From the NCBI RefSeq assembly GCF_016808335.1, contig NC_053149.1, forward strand, positions 38,580,118-38,644,117: a stretch of DNA of 64,000 bases. The letters run 5' to 3'. This DNA comes from Panicum virgatum. Its lineage: Eukaryota; Streptophyta; Magnoliopsida; Poales; Poaceae. How positions within the stretch are numbered: the first letter of the stretch is position 1; each line of letters opens with the position of its first letter. Of this stretch, positions 43,453 to 55,356 are shown in pieces. The notes below the pieces were generated by a model. The model saw only the letters and a list, made by a program, of their open reading frames with translations, searched no databases and had not been told where the DNA came from. The position numbers and the translations under genes are program-made.

Positions 43453-45968
43453 ATGGACGGGAGCCTCTCCAACAAACCCGAAAATTTTGTGGATGATCCA
43501 GAAAAAATTTACAGGCAAAGGAGACGAGAAGCACGATTAAGGAAGCCAGAACTAGTAGATCCAAAAGTTGAAGCCGACGGTTCATCATCTTCACCTCAAG
43601 AGACTCCACCAACAAGTCCAAAGGAGGCGCCACTTCACCAAGGGATGGCGCTACCGGAGCAGGAGCGTACAATCGGAGAGCTATGCACTCCGGACGTTCG
43701 GGACATGCCGATCCAAAATCTCGACAACATCGGAGTTCTGTTCGAGATCAAGACTTCAATCATAAGGATGGTGCAAAGCTCGCCCTTCACTGGAAAAGAA
43801 GACACTAATCTACATCTTCAAGTGTTCCTCCAACTATGCCGCACCTTCGACATGCAAGGGATGACTCAAGATCAAATAAGAGCGAGGCTCTTTCCGTTCT
43901 CTCTACTTGGGAGAGCGTTGCAATGGTTTCATTCTCTACCACCGCGCACGGTGCAAAATTGGGAGTCATTGATGAAAGAGTTCATGACGGAGTTCTACTC
44001 GCCGGGCAAGACCCAGATTCTGCACAACAAGATTGCAACATTCGCGCAAGCCTCGACGGAGACTATTGCGGAAGCCTATGAGCGCTTCAACGACTACATC
44101 CGCGCCGTACCTCAGCACAAGTTTTCAAGGGAGGATGTGGTCCAGAAGTTCTATCAAGGCCTCACTACTGCATCAAGAGGGATCATTGACGCATCGGTCG
44201 GAGGTTCTATCATTGAGCTCACGCCTACTCAAGTTTTCAAGCTATTCAAGAAGGTGGCAGACAATGACGTATGGGCATCATCGGGGCGCCTACAACCACT
44301 CCAAGCCGTGGGTGCCGCGAAGAGTGTATTACAAGTGGAATGTGAAGAAGTTCTAGAAGGAAAGATCGACTCGCTCATGAGAAGGTTGGAGAAGATGGAA
44401 GTGGAAAAGAGAGAAACCCAAGCTATTGATTTGAAGGCGGCCGAAGCAAGGTCTACATGTGAAGATTGTGGAGAGTACGACCATGTCCAAAAGAATTGCC
44501 CGGAGGAAGCCAAGATGCTCGACTACATGAAGAAGGGAGAATGGATTCCGCCAACCAACTTCAGCTACGGGCAAGGTAGACCTCAATTTAATGCAAGCTC
44601 TTCCATTCAAAACTCGGTGCCTCTTCGTATACAATTGAAGGAGTTCATGGAGGAGCAAGGCAAGATCAACAAGGACACCGTCACCAAGTTCAAGGCTATG
44701 GACAAGATCTTGGAGAACATTGATGGCAAGGTGACGGAGGTCGGGAGCTCTAACCTTCAAGTACTCAACATGATGAAGATGCTAGAGATGCAAGTAGCCC
44801 AGCTCGCCGGACGCCTATCTAGCAACGAAGGAAAATTGCCCGGGCAACCTCAAAGTCCGGAGACGGCTAAGGCAATTCAAACTCGCTCGGGAAAGGAGAC
44901 CGAAGAACCCGAACATGCAGCGGGAGCAAGGAAGCCTAAGCCAAGAGTTGAAGTGGAGAGCATCATCAAGGAGAAGGCACCTACTCCTATGCCAGAGATA
45001 GTCACCGAAGAGCCAGAGTTTGAGCTAGATGACATAGACACCAAGATTCTACCGCCAAGGCCACTGTACCGCAAAGGTAAACATGAAGATAAGCAATTCA
45101 ACAATTTTGTTGACATGGTACGCAGGTTGAGCATCAATATGCCGCTCTTGGACGCTCTACAAGTTCCGACGTATTCTCGCTACTTCAAAGACATCATGGG
45201 AAACAAGCGCGAGATACCGCCAAGCACTGTCAAGCTAACTGAGGAATGTAGCGCGGCAATCGCTAATGAAGCTCCTGAAAAGAAGAGGGACCCCGGATGT
45301 CCTACCATCCCGTGTTCCATTGGATCTCTTATGTTCGAAAGAGCACTTTGTGATCTCGGTGCAAGTGTGAGCGTCATGCCAAAGAATGTGTTCGAGAAGC
45401 TACGCTTACCGGAGTCGGAGCCACCGCCATGTGCCTAGAGTTAGCGGACAATTCCGTTCGCTATCCTTTGGGAATCGCCGAAGACGTGCCCGTGAAGATT
45501 GGAGAACACTCAGTCCCCGTTGACTTTGTGATTCTCGATATGGGAGAAGGAAGCAAGGCGCCTCTCATACTTGGGAGGCCTTTCCTCAAGACCGCAAGGG
45601 CAAACATCGATGTTGGCAAGGGGGAGATAAAGTTCGACATCAATGGCACCACAAGCGAATTCAAGTTTCGTCCACGCCTCGAGGTACGCAACATGATCAA
45701 TGTCAAATATGTTTCGCCTCACCGCCGTGTCGCAAAGGAGAAGCCAAAGAAGGAAGAGGAGCCGAACAAGAAGGAAGCGAAGAAGGAGATAGAAGTCGTC
45801 GCGTCCATCGCAACAAAGAAGATCGCTGCACCCGTTAAGAAGAAAGCTAAAAGCCCGCCTGTGAAGTCCAAAAAGACGACTAACCTAGAAGACAAACCCA
45901 CACCAAGGATTGTGCGGAAGTGGGTACCCAAGACTGCAGCGCCATCACCGAGCGTTGGTCCGAAGTGA
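43453..45968 (+). pseudogene. gag-pro: Athila-type gag-protease of F, one frameshift
   Basis: The start at 43453 opens a 661-codon frame. The gag core has MVQSSPFTGKEDTNLHLQVF, LFPFSLLGRALQWFHSLP and the region ending WESLMKEFMTEFYSPGKT. A zinc knuckle, CEDCGEYDHVQKNC (C-x2-C-x4-H-x4-C), lies at about residue 336. Protease begins with ALCDLGASVSVMP (DLG in place of the usual D-T/S-G, as often in Athila). A frameshift near 45420 moves the rest to another frame: MCLELADNSVRYPLGIAEDV and the flap-side LILGRPFL, then a Lys-rich tail ending at 45968. No RT follows. Gag would package RNA and protease would process it; the missing pol makes F dependent on a helper. Confidence 0.8.
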
Positions 45969-47359
45969 AGAAGAAGAAAGTCTAGCTATAGACTATAAAC
46001 GAAGCGCTTTGCGGGAGGCAACCCGTTCGTCGAGTCAAGAATAAAGCTGCCGGGAGTTCAACCTCGTTCGTCGAGTCAAGAATAAGCTGCCAGGAGGACA
46101 ACCTGAGAAAGGTTTAGGTAAGTAAGTCAAGAATTTTGCTACGCAAGAACATGATATACTTTTGAACAATTGGTTGTTCGGTCGAACAATTCGATTTGGA
46201 TTTTATTCGCTCGGTCATTTCGATGTTGTTTCTTATTTTAAACCAATGACATGAGCCATCCTATGATTTATTTGCCTCTTCTTGAGAAAGCCACATCCAA
46301 AATTCCATACCCATTTTTTGGCGACCGTCCTGTCCATGACGACCGGACCAAGTTGAGATAAAACACACGAGTAGAGCCGCGCTATGTTTATATTATTTAA
46401 ATTCTTGATGCGTAGGTTCGCGCAAACATAGAGAGAAATTTCAGTTTCATCACCATAGGATTAGAATTTTCCTAACTTTATTTATTCCTTTTCTCAAAAA
46501 TCTCTCTCTCATTTTGGCAAAAATTAGAATCTAAACCCAAGACCCACGGTTGAATTCGAGATTGTTCGCTATCAATTCATGAAAGTGAACGGTTCCGGTG
46601 CAACCAAAATTAATGTAGTCGGGAAATATATTTCGACTTACAAATGTAAAGATGTTTCAATTCCCCTTTGATTATTCATTTAAACTCATTGCATGCTTTG
46701 AGTCAATTCTGAAATTTCGAAGTTAGAGGAGGATTAAACATCTAAGCATGATTTGGAAAGGGTTTATGTGCTTGATTAACATCCATTGATCAAAGTGAGT
46801 TCACGGGAAAGAGTTGTGCTCTCTACCTACCACCACATGCAAATAATTCAAAGGAGGGAGCAGCCATGCATGGGAAGGACATGTGATTTTCAGCAAAGAT
46901 GGCACCATGTGATGAATGATGAAGTATGGGATAAGGTGAATGACACAAAGTGAAGAAATAATGTTGCAAGTGGACATCAAAGGCAAAGAAGGAGTGGTTC
47001 ACGGGATTTGGACGGTGCAAAGCATGCAAGATGTACTGGACAGAAGCAAATAATTGCACCAGGAAGCCACCAGAGAAAATTGAAGTGGAGGAGAGCCAAA
47101 AACACCCTAGTTTTTAACCCCTCTGGTGCTCCCCTTTGACAGGTACGCTCCTCACTCAGTTCATTGCTTATGTTCTTCAAGTTCTTTGCCCAGAAACATC
47201 AGTTAGAGCCCTGAAAAATTCGTCCACCAAAATCTACTCCAAAAATCTCAGAAAATTCACCACAATTCCTAGTTTGTTCCACTCTTCGATATATTGTTCT
47301 CCCGCCGGCAAGAAACCCCCGGTGTGTTTGTTTTTGAGTGTGTGCAGCAAGGAGTCACC
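45969..47359. other. Non-coding internal stretch of F
   Basis: It begins with two near-identical copies of TTCGTCGAGTCAAGAATAA about 43 bp apart (46027 and 46070). The rest is AT-rich. The place where pol would lie is occupied by this short sequence. No gene is recognised. Confidence 0.6.
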
Positions 47360-48949
47360 ATGAGTGGCCTCATGAAGTTCATCGCCGGGAGGAGAAGGAC
47401 GCGTTCATCAACATCCGACGCATCGCCAAGTTCTTCGCGGAGGCACTCGGTCTCCGAGTCTCCTCGGAGTATGGAGGAAGACAACCCCGCACCGAGGAGG
47501 GACATGTTGCTCCTTGGTGGGATGAGAGACCCGAGAAGCTCCTCCATGAGATTCACCGAAGGGATGCCACCTCCTCCACGGCGTTCGACAAGGTGATCCG
47601 CACCACCACCGTACATGCCCAAGAATTCAGAATATGGGTTTATTATCTTGTTGAACGAAGAAGAAGAAAGGCTCAAGTTCATGAAGGGAAGACTGCGAGC
47701 AAATTATGATTTTGATGATGAAGCATTGGAGAAGCTGGGATTGCATCATGACATCTATGAGCTCTTGGAGAACATCGGTTGGAAGTTATTTTCCGACGGT
47801 GTCATGGTAGACATGCAAGAAGAGGTGGCTCTGGAGATGTTCATGACACTAGAAAAAACAACAGAAGTGGTGGATGATGAAGAAGTTCCATGTCTGAAAT
47901 TTAGGCTCAAGAATGAAGAGAAAGTCATCACCTATGGAGAAATAGGGAGTTTGCTCGGATTCAAAAGTAATGCATATGAAATGGTGCAAGTTGAAGATGG
48001 AGAGCTTGATGAATTTTGGAGAAAGATAGCAAAAGATGTCAACCGCCAAAGGAAAAATATAAGTAATATGACCCTCCAAATATTCCACTCTTGGTTGAGC
48101 AAAAGAATTCTCGGGAGGATGAGAGAATCGAAGGTCACCGACCAAGAATTAAATTGGATGTATGCTGCATTGGTGAAGAAACAAGTGATTGATCCTACCT
48201 ACATCATAGTTGAAAGGTGGATTTGTGAAGCATCATCCGGTACGGGAGAAATTGGTTCGGGGTGTTATCTCACAATGATAGCCCGAGCCATGAATCCGAG
48301 GTTATGAGTGATCCAAAAATATTATGTCCCGGGAAGAGATATTGGGATTGAACATTTGAGGCAAGGCCATTATATCGGAGGGGATGAAAAGAAGGGATTT
48401 ACTATTTCTGAGATGGATATTTCCCTCCCCGGTCAAAGGCTGAAATTATTTGCAAGAGGGAGGACTGATTGGAGAGTTGAAAATATTGGAAAAAAGGTGA
48501 AGAAATCAAAAAGAGGAAGGTTAATTGAAGGGACATCGGCATCGACACAACAAGAAGACTTGGAAGTAAACCTTCCACCACCAAGTTCTGCTTATTGGAG
48601 GAATGAATTTCAAGGTGCTTCAAGTGGACAGGGATACCCGCAAGGATGGACGAGTCAATGGGAAGGGAACCAAGATCAAGCATGGGGGCATGCTGTGGCG
48701 GCGCCCCCACCTTTTAGCAACTACGGCTACCCACCCTCGTCATACCAAGGAGAGATGCCCGACCCGTCATTTGGAGCACAATATTTTGACCTCCCTAAAC
48801 CGGAACAAGGAATGAGAATCATGGGTGCCTATGCAAGAAGAAACATGGAAGATATAGTCGCCATCCGGAGGCACACAATCCAACTAGAAGATGGAACCAC
48901 GGGAATCGCATATCAAATGGGACTTCTAGGCCTGGCGCCACCGGAATAA
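47360..48949 (+). pseudogene. 3' ORF of Athila-like element F, two in-frame stops
   Basis: One frame of 530 codons runs from MSGLMKFIAGRRRTR to GLLGLAPPE, interrupted by TGA near 47594 and TGA near 48305; both could come from CGA. The middle is acidic and helical (DDEALEKLGLHHDIYELLENIGW, KVITYGEIGSLLGFKS), followed by IVERWICEASSG. The C-terminal part is Gly/Pro/Gln-rich and ends with a helix containing MEDIVAIRRHTIQLEDG. Its place and length fit the extra ORF of Athila elements (ORF1-like or env-like). I see no signal peptide or membrane segment, so I do not call it an envelope gene. Confidence 0.55.
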
Positions 48950-50576
48950 TTTAATGGAGGAGCATTTCAGCAGTATTATGACCAAGGATACAATGCAAGA
49001 GCCAATCAAGGAGAGTGATCGACGGCAAGACCATGAATGAAAAGCTCGCACGTGTGGTTTGGATTTTTCTATTTCTTTTCATTTATTTTCAGCATGTGTG
49101 CAAGCTTGTGTGTGTGTAGCAATTTTCTGTTTTATTTATTTCAGCATGTGTGCAATTTGCTTTCTTTTGTTTTCACCACCATGATAAATAAATACATCAC
49201 CCACGCTTTAATGCTATGGTTAGCGATGATGACAGGAAGTTTGTGCCATGTTAAAATATGATGATCATTGCCGCTTTGTCTACTTTCTTGTGCTTGGTTT
49301 ATGCATGATTAAACTAATGCTCTCTAACATGATCTGAAAATTAATTAAATGCCGGCTAATTCAATTGTGGAGGTTATGATAAATTAAGACCCATATCTTT
49401 TATTCTTGCTCACTTACTTAAGCTTGTCAAGAAAAAAATAATTTGGATTTAATTTTGAGCTAACCTTGTCAATGATACCTTTTGCAATTGCTCTACCCTT
49501 CTACAAGCCTAAATGATATATCATAACAAACTATAGAGCAAGAATTATTTTCAGGTGAATTAATTCATGATTTATCTTCTTTGGTACGAGACTAAGAAGC
49601 TGACCATTCCGTATTTTTGTGTACCTCTCTTTTGCTAGCCATTCTATCCATGCATTGTGAGTTTCTATATCGGGAACATCGCAAACCTCGCTGGATATCC
49701 ACCCTTAACCAAAACATCTTTTTGTGAAACACCTCCTTGACCACAACCTATATATTGAGTATATATTTTTATTTCGACGGAAAAACAGTGGAATCAAGAG
49801 CAAAATTCAGTAAAACATAAGCTTGGGAAGCATCAAAGAGTTCGCAGAAGAAAAATCCGAAAAAGTGGAGGCCTACAGGCAGTAGGCCGGTCGGCCCAAC
49901 ACCCCTAGGCCGGCCGGCCTGCCCCTTTTCCTCCTCTGTTGGCTTCAATCTTTCACGAGGAGATGCTCCCTTGAATTCCAAAGTTGAGTCCAGAGAATTG
50001 ATAAGAGTTTTGTGCACTCACTCCATCAAGTTATCATCACTTCATTGGTTGAGGACAAGCAAACGTTCAAGCATGGGGGGGAGGTGGAGTAAGTGCATTG
50101 TGTTGCCAACGGTTCTGAGGAGCAAAAAGAAAGAAAAAAATAGGAAAGAAAAAAAAGAAAGAAAGAAAAAAATGATGATGAAAAGCTCCTCGGATCCTTT
50201 AGCTTCATTAAACTCCAGGTACTTTGAAGATTACTCTATACTCAATTATTCCAACCATGTGCAATCCGATAACAAGGACTTCAGTTGTGCCTTGGGATCA
50301 ACCGTTGCCATTTGCACATGTCCACCATCTAAAGTGTGTGTTCCATTCTCTCCCTCTCCATAAAGAAATTATTTTCCAATGGTCTTTTTGACGAGTCTCG
50401 GTAAATCCATAAGAAGTATTTCTTGTTTTGATAATATCTTGATTATAATATCTTTTGTTAGGACTAACCTTTCCAGAGCTCCGGATAAAGCCTCACACAT
50501 ACATATGAGAGAAAGAAAGGAGGAAGTTCTAGCAAGTTTGAGAGACAAGATGAGCTGAGAGTTTCCATGAGCAAAT
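48950..50576. other. Non-coding 3' internal region of F
   Basis: A duplicated TTTTCAGCATGTGTGCAA lies at about 49089 and 49142. A GGCCGG-rich stretch at 49878-49922 looks like an LTR remnant. A polypurine tract (CAAGCATGGGGGGGAGG) is at about 50071-50087, but the LTR start does not follow. It is followed instead by an A-rich run (50117-50172) and unassigned sequence up to 50576. Confidence 0.5.
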
Positions 50577-51840
50577 TCGTTTTTGCAGGTTTTTGACCAA
50601 TTTTGGAGCATGAAATGACGAGGCCCACGATCACGCGATGACACGAAGAAAGACGAAGGCCAAAGCCCGAACAAAGGATCGAAGGCTATGATGATTAGAG
50701 GCCCGTTTGTGCACTTCCACCCTCCAATGAAGCCCAAAGGACAAAGCCCACAAGATAAGATCAAGATACTTCGGGGCTAAGCAAAGCAAAGAGATATTTA
50801 AGGAAGGATTTTCCATCCTATCCTTTTCCTCGAAGAAATCTTGAAGATAACAACGTCTAATGGGATGCAATCGTGAAAGGCATAAATTCTAGAAGATTCC
50901 AGGAGACTTGGGGAGAAAGAAGAACACGAGACGGCGAAGGAATGAGCCAGGCCGGCCAGCCTAGGCCCATTGGGCCGGCCGGCCCAGCCCTTTTTTAGGT
51001 CAGTTCGACCTCCCCTTTTTCCTAGGGTTTCCTGAGGCTATTTAAAGACCCCTCCCCAAGGTTCATGGAGAGATCAATTCGGGAGACGACGCCAAGGAGC
51101 AGAGATCTCGGAGAGCCGAGGGTCGTGCTAGTTGTCTAGGGTTTGCCCTAGCCGACGTGGGAACCTTGCAAGGAAGACCACGTCGGAGTTCTGGAGCTAG
51201 GATCATCAAGATCAAGGTAGGGCCCCGGTTGTGATCTTGTGATGTACAATCATTCATGGTGAAGTTTTTTGTGATTCCGAATGTTTAGCGACCATGTTCT
51301 CTCTTTCGATTTCATTCTTTTCTTTGGGTTTGCTTCATCCGAGATCTATTATCGAGATAGATCGCTTAGCATGATCTTGTAGTCATGGTGGCTAGAGGTT
51401 CATGGCGGAACTACCAAAGGGGGTTCGACTTGCTTCAGGGTACTTTTGTCGAAAGGGGTGGCGTCGTGACAGGACATTGCCACTAAGTAGGTGGGGTATC
51501 GAGGGATCGGATTGGAGATTTTTAGTTTAAAGATGCTTTTCATTGAGATTCACATCTATCTTTCTGCACTACATCTAGCTGGATCTACAACATATGCATG
51601 ATCTAGGTGATCTAGATTGGTTATCTCTAACTTTCTCTTGCTACCTTCGGTGTTTGTCGTTTTTAGTAGATTAGATTCATTTTCACCATCTCAACACAAA
51701 GGAATCTCTATGCTAGTAGATTGTTTCTTGTCTCTTTGGTTCCGTGGATTGATAAACCTTGGGGGAATACTCTGAGGGAAAAGCTACACGAAACCGTGCG
51801 CTTGCGGTATACAAATCGGGGGCGCTAAGGAGCGTCAACA
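50577..51840 (+). repeat. Element F 3' LTR, lacking its 5' ~140 bp
   Basis: It is collinear with 41903-43167 from TTTTTGCAGGTTTTTGA to the end AGCGTCAACA, with scattered substitutions. The LTR start found at 41763-41902 is missing. The TATA region and GGCCGGCC motifs (about 50950-50985) are present. Confidence 0.85.
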
Positions 51841-51845
51841 CGCAC

Positions 51846-52592
51846 CCTGTCGGCTGCATCAACAGCTGGCAAGATCTCTGCAGCGCCTTCATCTAGTACT
51901 ACCAGGCATCCTGCCCGGGTCCCAAAACCAGATGGGATCTGGCCAGCGTCATCCAACAACCTGACGAGTCCCTCCGCGACTACATCAATGGGTACTTCGC
52001 TAACCGTATTACCATTATGGAGGTTGATGACAGGGATGTTATCCACCACTTCCACCAAGGCCTCCATAGCATCAAACTATGGAGGAAGATGTTCGAGAGC
52101 AACCCCAAGACTGAGGGCGACATGATGACGGTCGTCAACAAGCACGCCGACATGGAAGACGCTGAGCGAGCCCATCACCGGCATTAGACCAAGAACGACT
52201 CCTCCGAGCGTCCCTCTTAGCGGGACAACTGCCCGTAACACCGAAGTGACGATCATCCACCTCGTCACGAGAAGAAGCACGACCGCGCCGGGTCGTCCAA
52301 GAACCGGGACCGCAAGTGTGGCCCCGAGAACACCGTCGCCGTCGCCGAAAGGTCCCAGTTTCGCTCCACCCTCAACCAAGCGGACCTAGACCGGCTCCTA
52401 GAAGGCAAGTGTCCATGGCACAAGGACACAAACCAAACCGCCCGGGAGTGCCGAGCACTGTCCAACGACGTCATCAAGGACTATGACTCCAAGCGACCCC
52501 GCCGCGACTACCGCGACAGGCCGGGTGGTTCCAGAACCACCCGGGCGCGCCCACGGAGGCGAAACTCGCCCAGGCGAGACGACAACGTGTAG
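51846..52592 (+). pseudogene. gag: Tat gag, C-terminal piece
   Basis: It resumes gag after F: INSWQDLCSAFI, then a stop, KTRWDLASVIQQPDESLRDYI, TIMEVDDRDVIHHFHQGL and MEDAERAHHRH followed by a stop near 52186. A degenerate Cys-rich segment, CPWHKDTNQTARECRAL, follows near 52410. Several stops confirm decay. Confidence 0.7.
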
Positions 52593-52639
52593 ACAGAAGA
52601 TTCCCTAGGGAACTTCTAGGAAGAAGACAGGGCCATCAA

Positions 52640-53138
52640 CTTCATATTCAGCGGCCCCAGCAAGCCATCATGCCGGCGCAAGCTCAAGCTGGATGATCGC
52701 GAAGTCAACCTGGTGTTCAAACACTCGGTTGAACCCCTGCGGTGGTCGGAAACGCCGATTACCTTCGACCGCCGCGACCACTGGGTTCACTTGCCCAGGC
52801 CAGGTGCCTACCCCCTCGTGGTCAGCCCGGTGGTTAGCCAGGCCAAAGTACTCGTCAACGGCGGGAGCGCCCTCAACATCATCTTCGCCAGCACGTTGGA
52901 GAGCATGGGCTACGACATGACCTCCCTGGTCCCATCCGACCAGGCCTTCTACGGCATCATCCCCAGAGCCGGGTCGACCCCGGTCGGCCGGGCCACCTTG
53001 CCGGTCACCTTCGGCACCCGCGAGAACTACCGCACCGAGTACATCAACTTCGAGGTCGCCGAGTTCGAGACCTCCTTCCACGCCATACTGGGAAGACCCT
53101 CCCTCGCCAAGTTCATGGCGATCCCCAACCACACGTAA
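52640..53138 (+). pseudogene. pro: Tat aspartic protease of G
   Basis: The frame contains DRRDHWVHLPRPGAYPLVVSP and VLVNGGSALNIIFASTLE, then FYGIIPRAGSTPVG and ILGRPSLAKFMAIPNHT. In this lineage the active site is normally DGG(S/A). Here the Asp codon is AAC (Asn, 52857-52859), so the enzyme should be inactive. The frame closes at 53138, cutting protease from RT. Confidence 0.75.
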
Positions 53139-55356
53139 CTTCTCCTGAAGATGCCAGCTCCAAAGGGGTCCTCTCGGTCTACAGAGATCTACAGACCTCC
53201 TACGTGTGCGAGGCCAAGAACATCGAGCTCTCCGACACCCTGGAACGATCCAGGCACTCGGTTCTTGTTGCCCAGGCAGCAAAGAACCTCCCGGCGGACC
53301 AGCAGTTGATCCCCGCCAAGGAGTCGACTTCCGAGTCGCAGCTCGCGCCAGCCATGGCGACCAAGACCATCATCCTCCGGGACAAAGAGCCACACAAGAC
53401 TGCCGTGATTGGGGCCAGCCTCGACCCGGCATAGGAAGGCGCGCTCACCTCCTTCCTCCGGGAGAATTGGGACATCTTCACATGGAAGCCATCTAACATG
53501 CCGGGAGTCCCAAGGGAGGAGGCTGAGCACTCCTTAGACCTTGACACTAAGGCGAGACCCGTCAAGCAACAGCTCTGCCGCTTCGCGCAGGATCGAAAGG
53601 AGGCTATTAGGGTAGAAGTAACCCGGCTCCTTGCCGCTGGTTTTATCAGAGAAGTTGCACACCCAGATTGGCTGGCAAACCCAGTCCTTGTAAAAAAGAA
53701 AAATGGTGAATGGAGAATGTGTGTTGACTATACCGATCTCAACAAACACTGCCCTAAGGACCCCTTTCCTCAACCACGCTTCGATCAGGTCGTCGACTCG
53801 ACGGCCGGGTGCGTTCTCCTCTCTTTTCTTGACTGTTACTTAGGGTACCACCAGATAGCCCTCAAGGATTCGGATCAAGAGAATACGGCCTTCGTCACCC
53901 CTTTCGGGGCTTACTGCTACAACACCATGACGTTCGGCCTCAAGAATGCCGACGCCACCTACCAGAAAGCCATTCAGAGATGCCTCCAGGGGCAGATCAG
54001 GCTCAACGCCGAGGCCTATGTCGATGATGTCGTCGTCAAGACAAAACGAAATGATCAGTTCATTACGGATCTCTCCGAGACATTTGAAAATCTTAGGAAA
54101 TTCAAATGGAAGCTCAACCCGACCAAGTGTGTGTTCGGTGTCCCGTCCGGAAAACTACTCGGCTTCATAGTCAGTAGCCGAGGCATCGAAGCTAACCCCA
54201 CCAAGGTCAACGCCATCAGGTTCATGAAGCCTCCCAGGAGCAAAAAGGACCTGATGAAGCTCACAGGGTGCATGGCCGCCTTGAGTAGGTTCATAAGCCG
54301 ACTCGGCGATAGAGGCCTACCCTTCTTCAAACTTCTCCGGAAGTCCAAAAGTTTGAGTGGAACGACGATGCTTCCAAATCATTCCAGGAGCTCAAGGATT
54401 TTCTCACCTCGCCAAATGTCCTAACAGCACCAGAAGACGGGGAAGTCCTTCTCTTGTACATCGCCGCCACCACCAACGTGGTGAGTACCGTCCTGGTCAT
54501 CGAACGAGACGAGCCGGGTCACCTCTACAAGGTGCAGCGACCGGTTTACTTCATTTGTGAAGTACTCGGCGAGTCCAAGACACGCTACCCCCAAGTGCAG
54601 AAGCTGCTATACGCCATCCTCATCACATCAAGAAAGCTCTGGCACTACTTCCAAGCCCACAAGATCAAGGTGGCCTCATCCTATCCACTTGGCGACATCC
54701 TGCACAACAAGGACGCCAACGGCCGAGTCATCAAACGGTCAGTAGAACTTGGCGCCTTCACGATTGAGTTTATGCCATGCTCCACAATCAAATCTCAGGC
54801 CTTGGCCGACTTCGTCGCTGAATGGACCGAGATCCAAGATCCTCCACCCGACACCAGATCCAAACACTGGATCATGTACTTCGATGGCGCCCTCAACCGT
54901 GATGGAGCTAGAGCTGGAGTCCTCTTCATCTGCCCCAAAGGTGAACAACTCAAGTACGTCCTCTAGTTACTCTTCAAGGCTACCAACAATGCTGCCAAGT
55001 ATGAAGATGTCATCCATGGTCTCCGGATCGCTGTCACACTCGGCATCAGGTGTCTGTTGGCTTATGGTGACTCCAAAGTCGTCATACATCAAGTCAACAA
55101 AGACTGGGAATGCACCAAGGAGAAGATGGATGCCTACTACCGGGAGATCAGGAAGCTCGAAGCTAAACTCTATGGTCTGGAGTTCCACCATGTCCACAGG
55201 GACGACAACGTGGCGGCGGATGTTCTGTCCAAGCTCGGATCCAAAAGGTCCATCGTACCACCCGGCGTATTCGTTCAAGCACTCAACAGCCCTACGGTCA
55301 AGATGGAAGAGGAACCTCCTACAACGCCCGACTTGGTCCCGGCCATAGGGCAGTAG
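53139..55356 (+). pseudogene. pol: Tat reverse transcriptase and two RNase H domains of G
   Basis: The RT frame covers 53498-54424: NGEWRMCVDYTDLNKHCPKD, FLDCYLGYHQIAL, TPFGAYCYNTMTFGLKNA and the catalytic AYVDDVVVKT (YVDD at 54017-54028), then GFIVSSRGIEANPTK. A frameshift near 54350 precedes the degenerate gypsy RNase H (54454-54830, with [12 protein letters not shown]). The plant-type RNase H begins [11 protein letters not shown] near 54880. Its Glu is changed to Lys (AAG at 54997-54999; GAG in copy A). Stops lie near 53432, 54964 and 55354. RT copies element RNA into DNA; this copy is dead. Confidence 0.85.

Larger units (their letters stand above)
41386..51840 (+). mobile_element. Athila-like element F without RT or integrase, inserted in gag of G
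   Basis: It is flanked by CGCTC (41381-41385) and CGCAC (51841-51845), a 5-bp duplication with one mismatch. Deleting it rejoins gag as WLEAL-PVGCINSWQDLCSAFI in one frame. The layout is a 76-bp LTR start plus 301 bp of an internal 3' end (41386-41762), a complete LTR (41763-43167), a tRNA-Asp primer site, gag-protease, a long non-coding part, a 3' ORF, and a 3' LTR lacking its first 140 bp or so (50577-51840). No RT, RNase H or integrase is present. Confidence 0.85.

Noticed and set aside
45969..47359. A hidden pol remnant after gag-protease of F
   Set aside because: No RT, RNase H or integrase motif could be found in any frame. The region is AT-rich with stops throughout.
47360..48949. 3' ORF of F as a retroviral envelope gene
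   Set aside because: I see no signal peptide, furin-type site or membrane segment. The location alone is not enough.
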